Assembly: GCA_963733505.1 (NCBI GenBank)
Contig: CAVTDW010000011.1
Location: 17,188 to 81,187 of the forward strand
Source: JALYXV01 sp963733505
Lineage (GTDB): Bacteria > Actinomycetota > Acidimicrobiia > Acidimicrobiales > Palsa-688
Length of the DNA stretch: 64,000 bases
Direction: 5' to 3'
Position numbers and translations under genes: made by a program. Below the pieces are notes generated by a model, which worked only from the letters and a program-made list of their open reading frames with translations, was not told the DNA's origin and searched no databases. Shown here in pieces: positions 25,269 to 33,892 of this stretch (position 1 is its first letter; the number at the start of each line of letters is the position of its first letter).

Positions 25269-26251
25269 ACGACCTCCCTGAGGTCGTCGAGCACGAACCC
25301 AGCCATCGCCGGGCCGTGGGCGTGCTCGTGGCGGCGGCCGTGGGGGGCGTCCTGACCGTTGCGGTCCTCGCTTTGCCACGAGAGAACGCGCCGTTGCCGG
25401 GCATCGCCCGTTATGCCATGACGGTGGCCCTGCCCCAGTGGCACACGACCGAGCCGGTCAGCGAGATCGTGTACGGCACGCGGGGGTTCGACACCTTCGG
25501 TGAGACCTTTCTCCTGCTGGCCGCGGTCGTGGGCACGACGACCATCACCCGGCGGCGGGAGCGCCGGCGGGGGTTCATCGGCGAAGAGCTGGCGGGTTGG
25601 CGCGAGCAACGCCGCATCGGCGAGTCGCCCGCCGCCGAGGGCGACTCCGAGGCCGAAGCCCGACAGGCCGAGGCCTGGGAGCAGGGGTCGGGGCCGTACT
25701 CGGCGACGCCCGACGAAACGCCGCTCGGAACGCCGGGACCAGAGACGGCGGCCACCATGACCGTGGTCGTCCGGGCATCGGTGCGGGCGATTGCGCCCGT
25801 GCTGTTGATGGCCGGCCTGTACCTCGCGGCCTGGGGGTACTCACCGGGAGGTGGTTTTCCGGCGGGAGCGGTGCTGCTCGGCGTCGTCCTGTTCGTCTAC
25901 GTCGGGTACGGGTACCGCCGGGTGGAGCGCGTCATCCGGCCTGACCTGGTCGAAACGCTCGAGCTGTTCGGCGCCTTGGCCATTGTTGCCATCGAAGTGC
26001 TGGGACTGGTCCTGAAGGGGTCGTTCTCGGCCAGTTTCCTGCCGCTCGGGGCGGTCGGCACCATTCGCAGCGGCGGGATCCTCCCGGCATTTTCCGACGC
26101 CGAGTTCATCGAAGTCGGCACCGGCCTGACCCTGGCGGTATTCGGCTTGCTCGGGATGGGCAACGACTGGAGCCGGGACCAGGGCGAATCGGGCGCAGAC
26201 GCATCAGCCGGCGCTGACCCCCCTTTTCCCAAATCCGGCCCCTCCAAGTGA
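25265..26251 (+). CDS. mrpB: Fused MbhE-MrpB (MnhB) antiporter subunit
   Basis: A 328-residue protein joining two usual subunits. Residues ~15-100 resemble MbhE or the end of MrpA ('EIVYGTRGFDTFGETFLLLAAVVGTTT' pattern over one helix). A charged linker follows (~105-165). The MnhB domain has 'ASVRAIAPVLLMAGLYLAAWG', 'YSPGGGFPAGAVLLGVVLF', 'GSFSASFLPLG' and a C-terminal helix. The acidic linker 'AEGDSEAEARQAEAWEQG' appears to be the fusion seam. The domain order mirrors archaeal mbhE-mbhF. The stop overlaps the MrpC start (GTGA). Confidence 0.85.
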   Translation: MNDLPEVVEHEPSHRRAVGVLVAAAVGGVLTVAVLALPRENAPLPGIARYAMTVALPQWHTTEPVSEIVYGTRGFDTFGETFLLLAAVVGTTTITRRRERRRGFIGEELAGWREQRRIGESPAAEGDSEAEARQAEAWEQGSGPYSATPDETPLGTPGPETAATMTVVVRASVRAIAPVLLMAGLYLAAWGYSPGGGFPAGAVLLGVVLFVYVGYGYRRVERVIRPDLVETLELFGALAIVAIEVLGLVLKGSFSASFLPLGAVGTIRSGGILPAFSDAEFIEVGTGLTLAVFGLLGMGNDWSRDQGESGADASAGADPPFPKSGPSK

Positions 26252-26616
26252 TCGTCGGCAACTACCTGGCCGGGGTAGCGCTGTTTTGCATCGGGCTGTA
26301 CGCCGTGCTGACGAAACGCAACCTCATCAAGATCGTCATGGGCCTCTCGCTCATGGAAGCCTCGACCTACCTGTTGCTGCTGTCGTTCGCCTACCGGGCG
26401 CATTCGACGGCACCGGTGCTCCTCAATCCTCCCCCCGGTCAGACCCCCGAACAGCTGGCCCAGGGTCGGGTGGCGGACCCGGTCCTGCAGAACATCTGCC
26501 TCACCGCCATCGTCATCGGCGTCGCCGTCACCGGGGTTTCGCTGGCGGTGATCGTGCGCATCGCCCAGCACTACCGCACCCTCGACAGCGACCGGGTGCG
26601 GGCCATGCGGGGCTGA
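26248..26616 (+). CDS. mrpC: Na+/H+ antiporter subunit MrpC/MnhC (NuoK-like)
   Basis: A 122-residue three-helix NuoK homologue. 'GVALFCIGLYAVLTKRNLIKIVMGLSLMEA' contains the membrane-embedded Glu of helix 2. A loop 'NPPPGQTPEQLAQGRVADPVLQN' links to 'ICLTAIVIGVAVTGVSLAVIV'. The long loop with 'DPVLQNICLTAIVIG' matches MnhC. It is coupled to MrpB by overlap and sits six bases before MrpD. Confidence 0.9.
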   Translation: MIVGNYLAGVALFCIGLYAVLTKRNLIKIVMGLSLMEASTYLLLLSFAYRAHSTAPVLLNPPPGQTPEQLAQGRVADPVLQNICLTAIVIGVAVTGVSLAVIVRIAQHYRTLDSDRVRAMRG

Positions 26617-26622
26617 GGCGCC

Positions 26623-28389
26623 GTGTCGCCCGCCGGGCTGTCGTCATTGCTGCCACTGGCCGTGGCCATCCCGCTGGTCGGTGCCTGCGTCGCGCCGCTC
26701 CTGGGCCGGATTTCTGGGCGCCTGCCGGTGATCACCTCGATCCTGGCGCTGGCCGCGTCGACCGGGATCCTGGTGGCCCTGGCGTCGACGGTCTACGGGG
26801 GTCACCAGGTCACGCACTACATGGGTCACTGGGTTCCGGTGGGCGGCGAGGCGCTCGGAGTCGCATTCTCGGCCGACGCCTGGGGTCTCACCTTCGCCTT
26901 GGTGGCGTCGGGGATCGGTGTCCTGCTGCTGTTGTTCACCCTGTCAGACCAGACCGACCTCGGACCGCGGGAGTTGGGGTCGTTCGCGTGCCTGTTCCTC
27001 CTGCTTGACGCCGCGTTGATCGGGGTGGCGCTCACCGGCGACGTGATCAACCTGTTCGTGTGGTTCGAAGTGGCGGCCCTCGCCAGCTACGCCCTGACCG
27101 CCTTCTTCGTGGAGCGGCCCTTTGCCCTCGAGGCGGCGTTCAAGATCCTGGTGCTGACCAACATCGCCAGCTTCGCCGTCTTCCTCGGAGCGTCGCTGCT
27201 GTACGCCAACCACGGTGGCCTCAACTTCGGGCAGTTGGGCGCGGCCGTGCGGGGCCACCCCGAGACGGTCGACCTCGTCGCCTTGGCCCTGTTGGTCACG
27301 GGCTTTGCCACCAAGGCGGGGCTGGTTCCGTTCCACGGCTGGCTCCCCGACGCCCACACCGCGGCGCCGGGGCCGGTGTCGGCGCTGTTCTCCGGGCTCA
27401 TGGTCAACCTCGGCATTGTCACCATCGGGCGACTGGTGTTCCAGGTGTTCCTTCCCGGCACCTCGGGGCCCATCTTGGGCCTGCTCATGGTGTTCGGTCT
27501 GCTGTCGGCGGTGGGGGGCGCGGCCTTCGCCCTGTTCCAGGACGACCTGAAGCGGTTGCTGGCGTACGACACCATCTCGCAGATGGGGGTGCTGGCGGTC
27601 GGCCTGGCCAGCGGGAGCGCGTCGGGGGTGGCGGGCAGCTCGTATCACCTGGTGAACCAGGCGCTGTTCAAGTCCCTGCTCTTCCTCTGCGCGGGCGCCA
27701 TCGTTCACGCCACCGGCGCCACCCAGCTGTCGGAGATGGGTGGTCTGGCGCGCCGTTTCCCGGCGTTGGCCGCCGGTTTCGTCGTCGGCGTCATCGCGAT
27801 CGCCGGCATTCCTCCCATGAACGGCTACGTCTCGGTCGGATTGATCCACGACGCACTGCGGGAGTCGGGCCAGCCCCTGCCGTGGTTGGCGCTGGTCGTG
27901 GCCCAGACGTTGACGATCGCGGCGCTCGGCCGGGCGACGTGGCAGGCGTTCTTCGGGGCCGCCCCGTCGGGCGAGTATCCCCGCGACGAGCGCCTGCGTC
28001 CCGGCATGGTCGTCGCCCTGGCCGGGCTGATGGGCGCATGCGTGGGCTTCGGCGTGCTGCCCAACGCCGTGTTGGATCATGTCGTCGCGCCCGCGGCAGG
28101 CGCGCTGCTGGCGGGCGCGCAGTACGGCCACAACCTGCTGGCGGGGGGAGGCGCATTGCCCACGGCCCGGGTGCATTTCCATTACCTCAGCCTGTTCGAG
28201 CTGGCGACGGTGGTCGCCACCGTGGTCGTGGCGGTGCCCGTCGCCCGTTGGGCCGAGCAGGCGCGCCAGCCGGCCGACCGCGGCGTGGTACGGGCGTTGC
28301 GAGCGGTCCAGACCGGATCGGTCAACGACTACGCCACCTACCTCGTCGTCGGGCTCATCATCACCGTGGTGGCGTTGACGCTCGGCTAG
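26623..28389 (+). CDS. mrpD: Na+/H+ antiporter large subunit MrpD/MnhD (NuoN/M-like)
   Basis: A 588-residue proton-conducting membrane protein with about 14 helices. It shows the essential Glu in 'LFVWFEVAALASYAL', the lysine-bearing 'GFATKAGLVPFHGWLPDAHT' helix, 'LKRLLAYDTISQMG' with a proton-path Lys, and 'AGAIVHATG'. This is the only large antiporter-like subunit of the operon. A NuoL-like MrpA N-terminal subunit is missing, as in archaeal Mbh/Mbs modules. GTG 26623 is used. It is the last gene of the operon. Confidence 0.92.
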   Translation: MSPAGLSSLLPLAVAIPLVGACVAPLLGRISGRLPVITSILALAASTGILVALASTVYGGHQVTHYMGHWVPVGGEALGVAFSADAWGLTFALVASGIGVLLLLFTLSDQTDLGPRELGSFACLFLLLDAALIGVALTGDVINLFVWFEVAALASYALTAFFVERPFALEAAFKILVLTNIASFAVFLGASLLYANHGGLNFGQLGAAVRGHPETVDLVALALLVTGFATKAGLVPFHGWLPDAHTAAPGPVSALFSGLMVNLGIVTIGRLVFQVFLPGTSGPILGLLMVFGLLSAVGGAAFALFQDDLKRLLAYDTISQMGVLAVGLASGSASGVAGSSYHLVNQALFKSLLFLCAGAIVHATGATQLSEMGGLARRFPALAAGFVVGVIAIAGIPPMNGYVSVGLIHDALRESGQPLPWLALVVAQTLTIAALGRATWQAFFGAAPSGEYPRDERLRPGMVVALAGLMGACVGFGVLPNAVLDHVVAPAAGALLAGAQYGHNLLAGGGALPTARVHFHYLSLFELATVVATVVVAVPVARWAEQARQPADRGVVRALRAVQTGSVNDYATYLVVGLIITVVALTLG

Positions 28390-28404
28390 CCGATCGTTAG
28401 CTGG

Positions 28405-28656
28405 TGCAGGGAGCGTGGGCGCAGGGAGCGTGGGCGCAGGGACCGAAGATGGGTCACGGAGCGACAAGGTGGGTCACGGCCGACGGCGTGAGCGAATGCC
28501 GGTCGGGGCCTAGCTCGCGCAACCTTCGCGCCTTCAGGCAACCTTGGCGCGATATCGCGGCTGTGCCCCACTTACGCGCGGAGATACGCTGAGCGCGCGG
28601 AGGTTCGCTGTGCGAGCCAGGGATAGCCCGGGCAAGAATGGGTAAAACCCGCGCTG
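28405..28656. repeat. GC-rich tandem repeats after the antiporter operon
   Basis: From 28405 to 28443 a 15-base unit (GCAGGGAGCGTGGGC) is repeated about 2.5 times, followed by two GGGTCACGG direct repeats at 28450 and 28472. The remaining ~170 bases hold no gene and no clear terminator. Confidence 0.6.
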
Positions 28657-28905
28657 ATGTCGTTTCTCGGCCCCGCGATCGTCGTATCGCTGACCTTCGG
28701 AATCGCGGTGATGGCGTACTACTTCTTGTTCGTCGCCCGTCCGCGGCCAGATGAACCGGTTCGCCGGCGCCAGACGCCTGGGCCTCTTCGGCGACAGGAG
28801 TCACGACTCGGTGGCGCACCAGCGGCGGGAGTGGCGAAAGCGGTGCCCGCCGATGGAGCCGCATTTCCGACTCTGCGTGCTTACGGCGCGAGGCCGGAGT
28901 CCTAA
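28657..28905 (+). CDS. Small single-helix membrane protein (uncertain)
   Basis: An 82-residue frame from ATG 28657 starts with a good membrane helix ('FLGPAIVVSLTFGIAVMAYY') followed by an Arg/Pro/Ala-rich tail. There is no recognisable family and no strong ribosome-binding site. The hydrophobic N-terminus makes it more convincing than a random frame, but the tail could be non-coding. Low confidence. Confidence 0.4.
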   Translation: MSFLGPAIVVSLTFGIAVMAYYFLFVARPRPDEPVRRRQTPGPLRRQESRLGGAPAAGVAKAVPADGAAFPTLRAYGARPES

Positions 28906-29000
28906 GTGTCGTCCACGCAGCACTTTGTGCTCCGGCGACCCCGCACACCACAACAGCCAAACGTCAAGATGGTGGTGGCGGCACTTCCGACGGGGGATCG

Positions 29001-29762
29001 GTGGCGAACGTACGCTGGTCGGCGGTGAGCCACGGATTCGGCGTCGATATCGGCGGATCGGGGATCAAAGGAGCGGTGGTCGATCTTGACACCGGCTTGT
29101 TGGTCGGCGACCGTCTCAAGTTGCTCACCCCCCAGCCGTCGACGCCCGAAGCGGTCGCAGAGGCGGTGGCCGAAGTCACCAAGCACTTCGGCTGGGAGGG
29201 CCGCATCGGCGCAACGTTTCCCGCCCCCGTGACCAACGGAATTGCTCGCACCGCCGCCAACGTCGACCCGAGCTGGGTCGACACCAACATCGAAGAGGTG
29301 CTCGGGGCGGCCACCGGGTGCGCGGTCACCGCCATGAACGATGCCGACGCTGCTGGCGTGGCGGAAGCGGCATTTGGCGCGGCCCATGGCCACGACGGCC
29401 TGGTGATTGTCACGACGCTGGGAACAGGGATCGGGACGGCATTGCTCTACCGGGGCATCCTCATCCCCAACAGTGAACTCGGGCACCTGGAGGTGGACGG
29501 CCACGACGCCGAGCATGCCGCGAGCTCCGGGGCGCGCGAACGCGAGGACCTGAGCTGGGGTGAATGGGCCAGACGGCTGGAGCGCTACTACCAGGCATTG
29601 GAGCGTTACCTCTGGCCGGAGCTGTTCGTGATCGGCGGGGGCGTGAGTCGCAAGGCCGACAAGTTCATCGACCGCCTCCATCTGCGGACTCCCATCGTGC
29701 CAGCCGGTCTACGTAACGAGGCCGGTATCGTCGGCGCCGCCATCCATGCCGGTAGTTCCTGA
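29001..29762 (+). CDS. ppgK: Polyphosphate glucokinase (ROK family)
   Basis: A ROK-fold kinase of ~250 residues that phosphorylates glucose with polyphosphate or ATP, an actinobacterial hallmark. 'GVDIGGSGIKGAVVD' is the phosphate loop, 'IGATFPAPVTNG' follows, 'AMNDADAAGVAEA' holds the catalytic Asp, then 'TTLGTGIGTALLYRG' and 'PNSELGHLEV'. The C-terminal 'FVIGGGVSRKADKF' is typical. GTG 29001 is the longest start. GTG 29028, just before 'SHGFGVDIGG', matches homologue length better. Confidence 0.93.
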   Translation: MANVRWSAVSHGFGVDIGGSGIKGAVVDLDTGLLVGDRLKLLTPQPSTPEAVAEAVAEVTKHFGWEGRIGATFPAPVTNGIARTAANVDPSWVDTNIEEVLGAATGCAVTAMNDADAAGVAEAAFGAAHGHDGLVIVTTLGTGIGTALLYRGILIPNSELGHLEVDGHDAEHAASSGAREREDLSWGEWARRLERYYQALERYLWPELFVIGGGVSRKADKFIDRLHLRTPIVPAGLRNEAGIVGAAIHAGSS

Positions 29763-29893
29763 GCCGTACCGCTCCTGACCTCGTCGGGCGTCGACCTTCA
29801 AGGCGTGAAGGTGGCCGAACCGGTGGCGCCAACCGGTGGTGCCTGACGCATCCGTTTGTGCGCCTTGACCATCGGGTACTGTCCCGCGCTGTA

Positions 29894-30805
29894 ATGCCCG
29901 ACACCGCCGACAAGGGCCGCTCCAGCGAGCGGCGGGATGAATCTCGCCCGGGCGTCGGGTCTGATCCGGAGCGCAGCTCGGCGGTGGCGGAGCACGAGGT
30001 AGAGGAGACGTTCCTCCGCACCGTCGACGAAGGCCGGAGGCGGATGTCCCGGGGCTTGGCGCCCCTTCTGGCAACCGGGCTGGTCGGCGGCATAGACGTC
30101 GGGACCGGAGTCCTCGGTCTGTTGCTGGTCGAACACGAGACCAAGAGCACACTTCTGGCCGGCCTGGCATTCTCCATCGGCTTCATCGCCTTGGCTCTGG
30201 CGCGCAGTGAGTTGTTCACCGAAGACTTTCTCATACCGGTGTCCACCGTGATCGCTCGCCAGGCCCGGTTCCGGATGTTGATCCGACTCTGGGTCGGCAC
30301 CCTCGTGGCCAACCTGGCCGGTGGCTGGATTTTCACCTGGTTGATCATGAGGGGGTATCCCGACATGGCGAGTACGGCCATCGAGTCCGGCTCCCACTAC
30401 GTGCAGTTGGGTTACGGGATTCGGGCGCTTTCACTCGCCGTACTGGGCGGGGCCGTCATCACCCTCATGACGTGGATGCAGCACAGCGGCGAATCCGTCG
30501 CTTCCAAGATCGTGCCCGCCGTCACCGCCGCCTTCCTGCTCGCGGGGGGACAGCTCAATCATGCGATCGTCAACTCACTGTTGATGTTCGCGGCCCTTCA
30601 TACCGGCCACGCTCCCTTCGGGTACCTCGACTGGGCAAAGACGGCGGGCTTTGCGGCCCTTGGCAACGTCATCGGCGGCGTGGGGCTCGTCACACTCCTG
30701 CGCCTCCTGCAGGTTCCGCACAAGGTGAAGGAAGAACGAGACAATCCCGCGCTCGGGGTGGCCATCGGCGACGACCGGCGCGTCGATGACGGCGGTAACG
30801 ATTGA
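29894..30805 (+). CDS. Formate/nitrite transporter-family channel
   Basis: A six-helix FNT-family protein of ~303 residues with a long polar N-terminus. 'LLATGLVGGIDVGTGVLGLL', 'FIALALARSELFTEDFLIPVSTV' and 'LAGGQLNHAIVNSLLMFAAL' mark the pore repeats; the His in 'LNHAIV' is in the position of the conserved FNT pore His. The pattern is closest to the YfdC-like branch rather than classical FocA/NirC, so the substrate is uncertain. ATG 29894 gives the expected N-terminus. Not obviously in an operon. Confidence 0.8.
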   Translation: MPDTADKGRSSERRDESRPGVGSDPERSSAVAEHEVEETFLRTVDEGRRRMSRGLAPLLATGLVGGIDVGTGVLGLLLVEHETKSTLLAGLAFSIGFIALALARSELFTEDFLIPVSTVIARQARFRMLIRLWVGTLVANLAGGWIFTWLIMRGYPDMASTAIESGSHYVQLGYGIRALSLAVLGGAVITLMTWMQHSGESVASKIVPAVTAAFLLAGGQLNHAIVNSLLMFAALHTGHAPFGYLDWAKTAGFAALGNVIGGVGLVTLLRLLQVPHKVKEERDNPALGVAIGDDRRVDDGGND

Positions 30806-30971
30806 GTCCGAAGGCCTGAGGCGCTCGCTCGCCCTCGGTGAGAGGGTGGTAGAGCGACGCGACCGGGTAGATCCAAACCGATGATTTGGATCGTCGGTCG
30901 CCGACCTGGCGGCGCAAACAGTCCTAAACAGCGGGACCGGCGCCGTCGATTGGGCGGTTGCGGGCGTTGTC

Positions 30972-31811
30972 GTGGCAGGCGCACTCGTCGTGGGGCGCCT
31001 CGTCCAGATCGTCGTGCGTCGTTCGCTGCACCGCGGCGACAGCGAACGACTGGCCGCCGATGCCGTGGCCCGGATGATCGCGTTGTTGATCATCCTGATC
31101 GGCCTGCTCTGGAGCTTGTCGATCCTGGGGATCCGTTTGGGTCCGTTGGTCGGGGCGCTTGGGGTAGGTGGAATCGCGCTGGCGTTCGCCGCCCAGGCCA
31201 TCTTGGCGAACTTCCTGGGCAGCATCATCCTGCAACTACGACGTCCCTTCAAGCGCGGTGACCAGATCGCCACCGGCACGTGTGAAGGCACCGTCGAGGA
31301 CGTCAACTTCCGGACGGTCGTGCTTCGCACATTTGACGGCGAGCGGGTGCTCGTGCCGTGCACCTCGGTGCTCGCCAACCCCATCACCAACCACACGGCG
31401 CTGGGCCGGCGGCGCACGACGCTACCCATCGGCGTCGCCTTCGAGACCGATCTCGAACAGGCGCGCAAGGTGTTGCTGGCCGCGGTGGAGACGGTGGATG
31501 GCGTCCTGGAGCGTCCGCCACCCGAGGTGTGGGTGCGAGCATTCGGAGATTCGAGTGTCACCTTGGACATCCGGGTGTGGCATGCGCCGGACGTGGCGAC
31601 GTTGTGGCGGGTGCGAAGTGAGGTGGCGATAGCCGCCAAGCGTGCCCTGGACGAGGCTGGAATCGATATGCCCGTACCTCAACGAGAGGTTCGCTTGCAC
31701 GCTGCGCTGGACCTGCCCGGTGGGCTGGGCGCGCCCGGCGGACTCGTCGACGCGACCGACCCTCGAGTGGGGTGTGAGGACGACCCGGTGGTTCCCGACA
31801 GACCCGGCTAG
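30972..31811 (+). CDS. MscS-family mechanosensitive channel
   Basis: Small-conductance mechanosensitive channel of ~279 residues. After one or two helices comes the pore helix 'VGALGVGGIALAFAAQAILANFLGS', the beta domain 'LRRPFKRGDQIATG...GTVEDVNFRTVVLRTFDGERVLVP' and the C-terminal vestibule. It protects against osmotic downshock. The only canonical start is GTG 30972, yet the first hydrophobic helix clearly begins upstream ('VDWAVAGVVVAGAL') in the same frame, where no ATG/GTG/TTG exists. The real start may be non-canonical or hidden by a base error. Confidence 0.88.
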   Translation: MAGALVVGRLVQIVVRRSLHRGDSERLAADAVARMIALLIILIGLLWSLSILGIRLGPLVGALGVGGIALAFAAQAILANFLGSIILQLRRPFKRGDQIATGTCEGTVEDVNFRTVVLRTFDGERVLVPCTSVLANPITNHTALGRRRTTLPIGVAFETDLEQARKVLLAAVETVDGVLERPPPEVWVRAFGDSSVTLDIRVWHAPDVATLWRVRSEVAIAAKRALDEAGIDMPVPQREVRLHAALDLPGGLGAPGGLVDATDPRVGCEDDPVVPDRPG

Positions 31812-31920
31812 ACATCCCACGGCCGCACTTCTCAAGCGAGTGCCGGTTTTCTCTGCTCGGAAACGGGCACTCGGCGGCGTCCGAGTCGTCCTCAACTCCG
31901 TTAGTCGGTACGTTTCTACA

Positions 31921-32160
31921 ATGAGCCCAACCGACGTCCCGAGCGATACACCGCACGAGCACCATTCTTTGATCGAACGCCTTCGGGGCACGGGCGTCGG
32001 CATGGAGGACCCGAACATCATTGGCGATGCCGGGCCAACCGATGTCGCGCCGGGCGAGGACCCACCGCTGCCCCCGCTCACCGAGCCGTTGCCTCCTGAG
32101 GAAGAGACGCCGTCAGAGCGCCTTCTGCCATCGGACGAGGAGCTGCCGCTCGAGCCCTAA
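31921..32160 (+). CDS. Small acidic proline-rich protein
   Basis: A 79-residue frame from ATG 31921, rich in Pro, Glu and Asp ('PPLPPLTEPLPPEEETP'). It has a short amphipathic segment 'HHSLIERLRGTGVGMED' near residue 15. There is no membrane helix and no known family. The low-complexity acidic composition is typical of small actinobacterial proteins of unknown role. It lies 21 bases before the convergent DinB gene end. Confidence 0.5.
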   Translation: MSPTDVPSDTPHEHHSLIERLRGTGVGMEDPNIIGDAGPTDVAPGEDPPLPPLTEPLPPEEETPSERLLPSDEELPLEP

Positions 32161-32181
32161 AGGACCAGCGGGGTCCGGCGG

Positions 32182-32721
32182 CTATTCCCCGGTCATCCCG
32201 TCGACGGATTCCCGGAGGAGGTCGGCATGGCCGTTGTGCCGGGCGTATTCCTCGATCATGTGGACCACGATCCATCGCAGACTGGGAGCCGAACCGTCGG
32301 GCCAGGTGCGCTGGGCCAACCGGTTCAAGCCGCCGTCCTGGAGCGCTTCCGCGACCAGGGAGCGAGACTGGGCAACGGCGTCGTGCCAGAGCGCATGAAG
32401 CTCCTCAGGTGAGTCCTGGGCAGCCGAATGCCATTCCCAATCAGGGTCGGCGTCCCAGTCGACCGTATCCCATGGGGGCTGGCGGTCTCGCCCGTACAGC
32501 GATCGGGAGAACCAGTGACTCTCGACATAGGCAAGGTGCTTGAGCAACCCGCCCAGGGTCATCGACGAGGCGCCGACGGTCGCCATCAGGCCCGCCTCGT
32601 CCATCCCCGCGCATTTCCACGCCAAGGTCGCGCGTTGGTAGTCGAGGAAGCCCAGCAGGGTGGAGGTTTCGTCCCCGGCAGCGGGAGGTTCGGGTCGGCC
32701 ATGCTCGTCCACGTCGGTCAT
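32182..32721 (-). CDS. DinB/DUF664 family protein
   Basis: A 179-residue four-helix-bundle protein. 'TLLGFLDYQRATLAWKCAGMD' and 'MTLGGLLKHLAYVESHWF' carry the first metal-ligand His, and 'VHMIEEYARHNGHADLLRE' carries the other two, the DinB triad. Members are often thiol-dependent transferases using mycothiol or bacillithiol. ATG 32721 is chosen; an upstream start in the same frame adds a non-conserved stretch. The iron-permease-like gene is divergent. Confidence 0.88.
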   Translation of the reverse strand: MTDVDEHGRPEPPAAGDETSTLLGFLDYQRATLAWKCAGMDEAGLMATVGASSMTLGGLLKHLAYVESHWFSRSLYGRDRQPPWDTVDWDADPDWEWHSAAQDSPEELHALWHDAVAQSRSLVAEALQDGGLNRLAQRTWPDGSAPSLRWIVVHMIEEYARHNGHADLLRESVDGMTGE

Positions 32722-32864
32722 AGGCGGACAAATTACCGGGTCTTCGGATGCGGGCATGTCCGTCACCTCGCCCAACGAGATTGAACGCAGGGTGCGCACC
32801 TGTCGCCTGGTTACGCACAAGGTGTCGTTGGGAATATGACCAATCGTCAGCGCCGAGGAGAGCC

Positions 32865-33335
32865 ATGAGTCGAGTAGAGACCGACGAAGCCCCCATGATG
32901 CCGAGCGATGTCACCGGCAAACTCGGATTCTTCGACCGGTTCGCAGGTGGGGCGTCGAAGATAGCGAGTCGGGCGCCGTTCTTCGCCTTCTGCGTGCTGC
33001 TTATCATCGTGTGGGCACCGTCGATCTCCTTCCTGCAGGTCGACACCTGGCAGCTCATCATCAACACCGCAACCACGATTATCACGTTTCTACTTGTCGC
33101 CCTGCTACAGAACTCGCAGACCCGCAACGATCAGGCCACCCAACACAAACTCAATGCGATCGCTGACGGCCTCGCCGACCTGATGATCCGGGTCGCGGAT
33201 CGCTACGAGGACGACGATCTTCATCGCGAAGTGAAGGAGCTGAAGCTGGCCGTGGGCCTCGAAGAGCGCGAAGGCACTGCCCATCACGATGCGAACGGCC
33301 AAAACGGCCATACTGTCGTGGAACGAACTTCGTAG
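32865..33335 (+). CDS. Low-affinity iron permease-like membrane protein
   Basis: A 156-residue protein of the Fet4-like (PF04120-type) family. 'GFFDRFAGGASKIASRAPFF' precedes helix 1 ('FAFCVLLIIVWAPSISF'), then 'DTWQLIINTATTIITFLLVALLQNSQ' with helix 2, and the soluble 'RNDQATQHKLNAIADGLADL' segment. Despite the family name, bacterial members have no proven transport function. ATG 32865 follows GAGGAG. The C-terminal ~30 residues are acidic and polar. Confidence 0.85.
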   Translation: MSRVETDEAPMMPSDVTGKLGFFDRFAGGASKIASRAPFFAFCVLLIIVWAPSISFLQVDTWQLIINTATTIITFLLVALLQNSQTRNDQATQHKLNAIADGLADLMIRVADRYEDDDLHREVKELKLAVGLEEREGTAHHDANGQNGHTVVERTS

Positions 33336-33402
33336 GACGCCAGTCGTTGCACCGGGCCGTAAGAAACGTGCCGGAGGACGGCCGTGGATCTAGCGTTCGA
33401 CC

Positions 33403-33865
33403 GTGCCGAAGCTTGAGTTCGATGCGCTCGTCCGCTCCAGCCGCGGCGGCGGGGCGTTGGTGGAGTTACCGGCTGACACTGCTGAGGTGTTCGGCACCCG
33501 GGCCCGGTTCGCGATTCGGGCCACGTTCAACGGCGTCGAGTATCGAGGATCAACCATGCCAGTCGGCGATGGCTCCTTCTGCCTTGGTGTTTCAAAGGCC
33601 GTGCAGCTCGCGGCCGAGCGTCGACATCGGCGACTGGGTGCACGTGGTCGTGGAACTCGATACTGCGCAGCGAACCGTCGAGGTCCCCGATGACCTTGCG
33701 ACCGCGCTGAAGGAAGCGGCGTTGACCGACACATTCAACGCCATGGCCTACACCCATCGCAGGGAATACGTTCATTGGATCGTCCAGGCGAAAAAGGACG
33801 AAACACGTCGACGCCGCCTGGCTCGAGCGATCGAGATGATCGCGGGTGGCGACCACCTCTCCTAA
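33403..33865 (+). pseudogene. DUF1905/YdeI-like protein, split by one inserted base
   Basis: The start ('LEFDALVRSSRGGGALVELP', 'RARFAIRATFNGVEYRGSTM') is the DUF1905 beta domain. It continues to 'FCLGVSKAVQLAA', then breaks near 33615. One base over, the frame reads 'SVDIGDWVHVVVELDTAQR', 'VPDDLATALKEA' and 'MAYTHRREYVHWIVQAKKDE', the YdeI-like (OmdA) helical domain, ending at 33865. Removing one G restores a ~153-residue protein. Both halves are conserved, so an assembly error is likely. The family's role is poorly known. Confidence 0.78.
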
Positions 33866-33892
33866 GCCATGACGAGCGCGAAGGCCCCGACC

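Noticed and set aside
26944..28467. A 507-residue minus-strand gene
   Set aside because: Shadow of mrpD, rich in His, Arg and Gln as expected from antisense high-GC codons.
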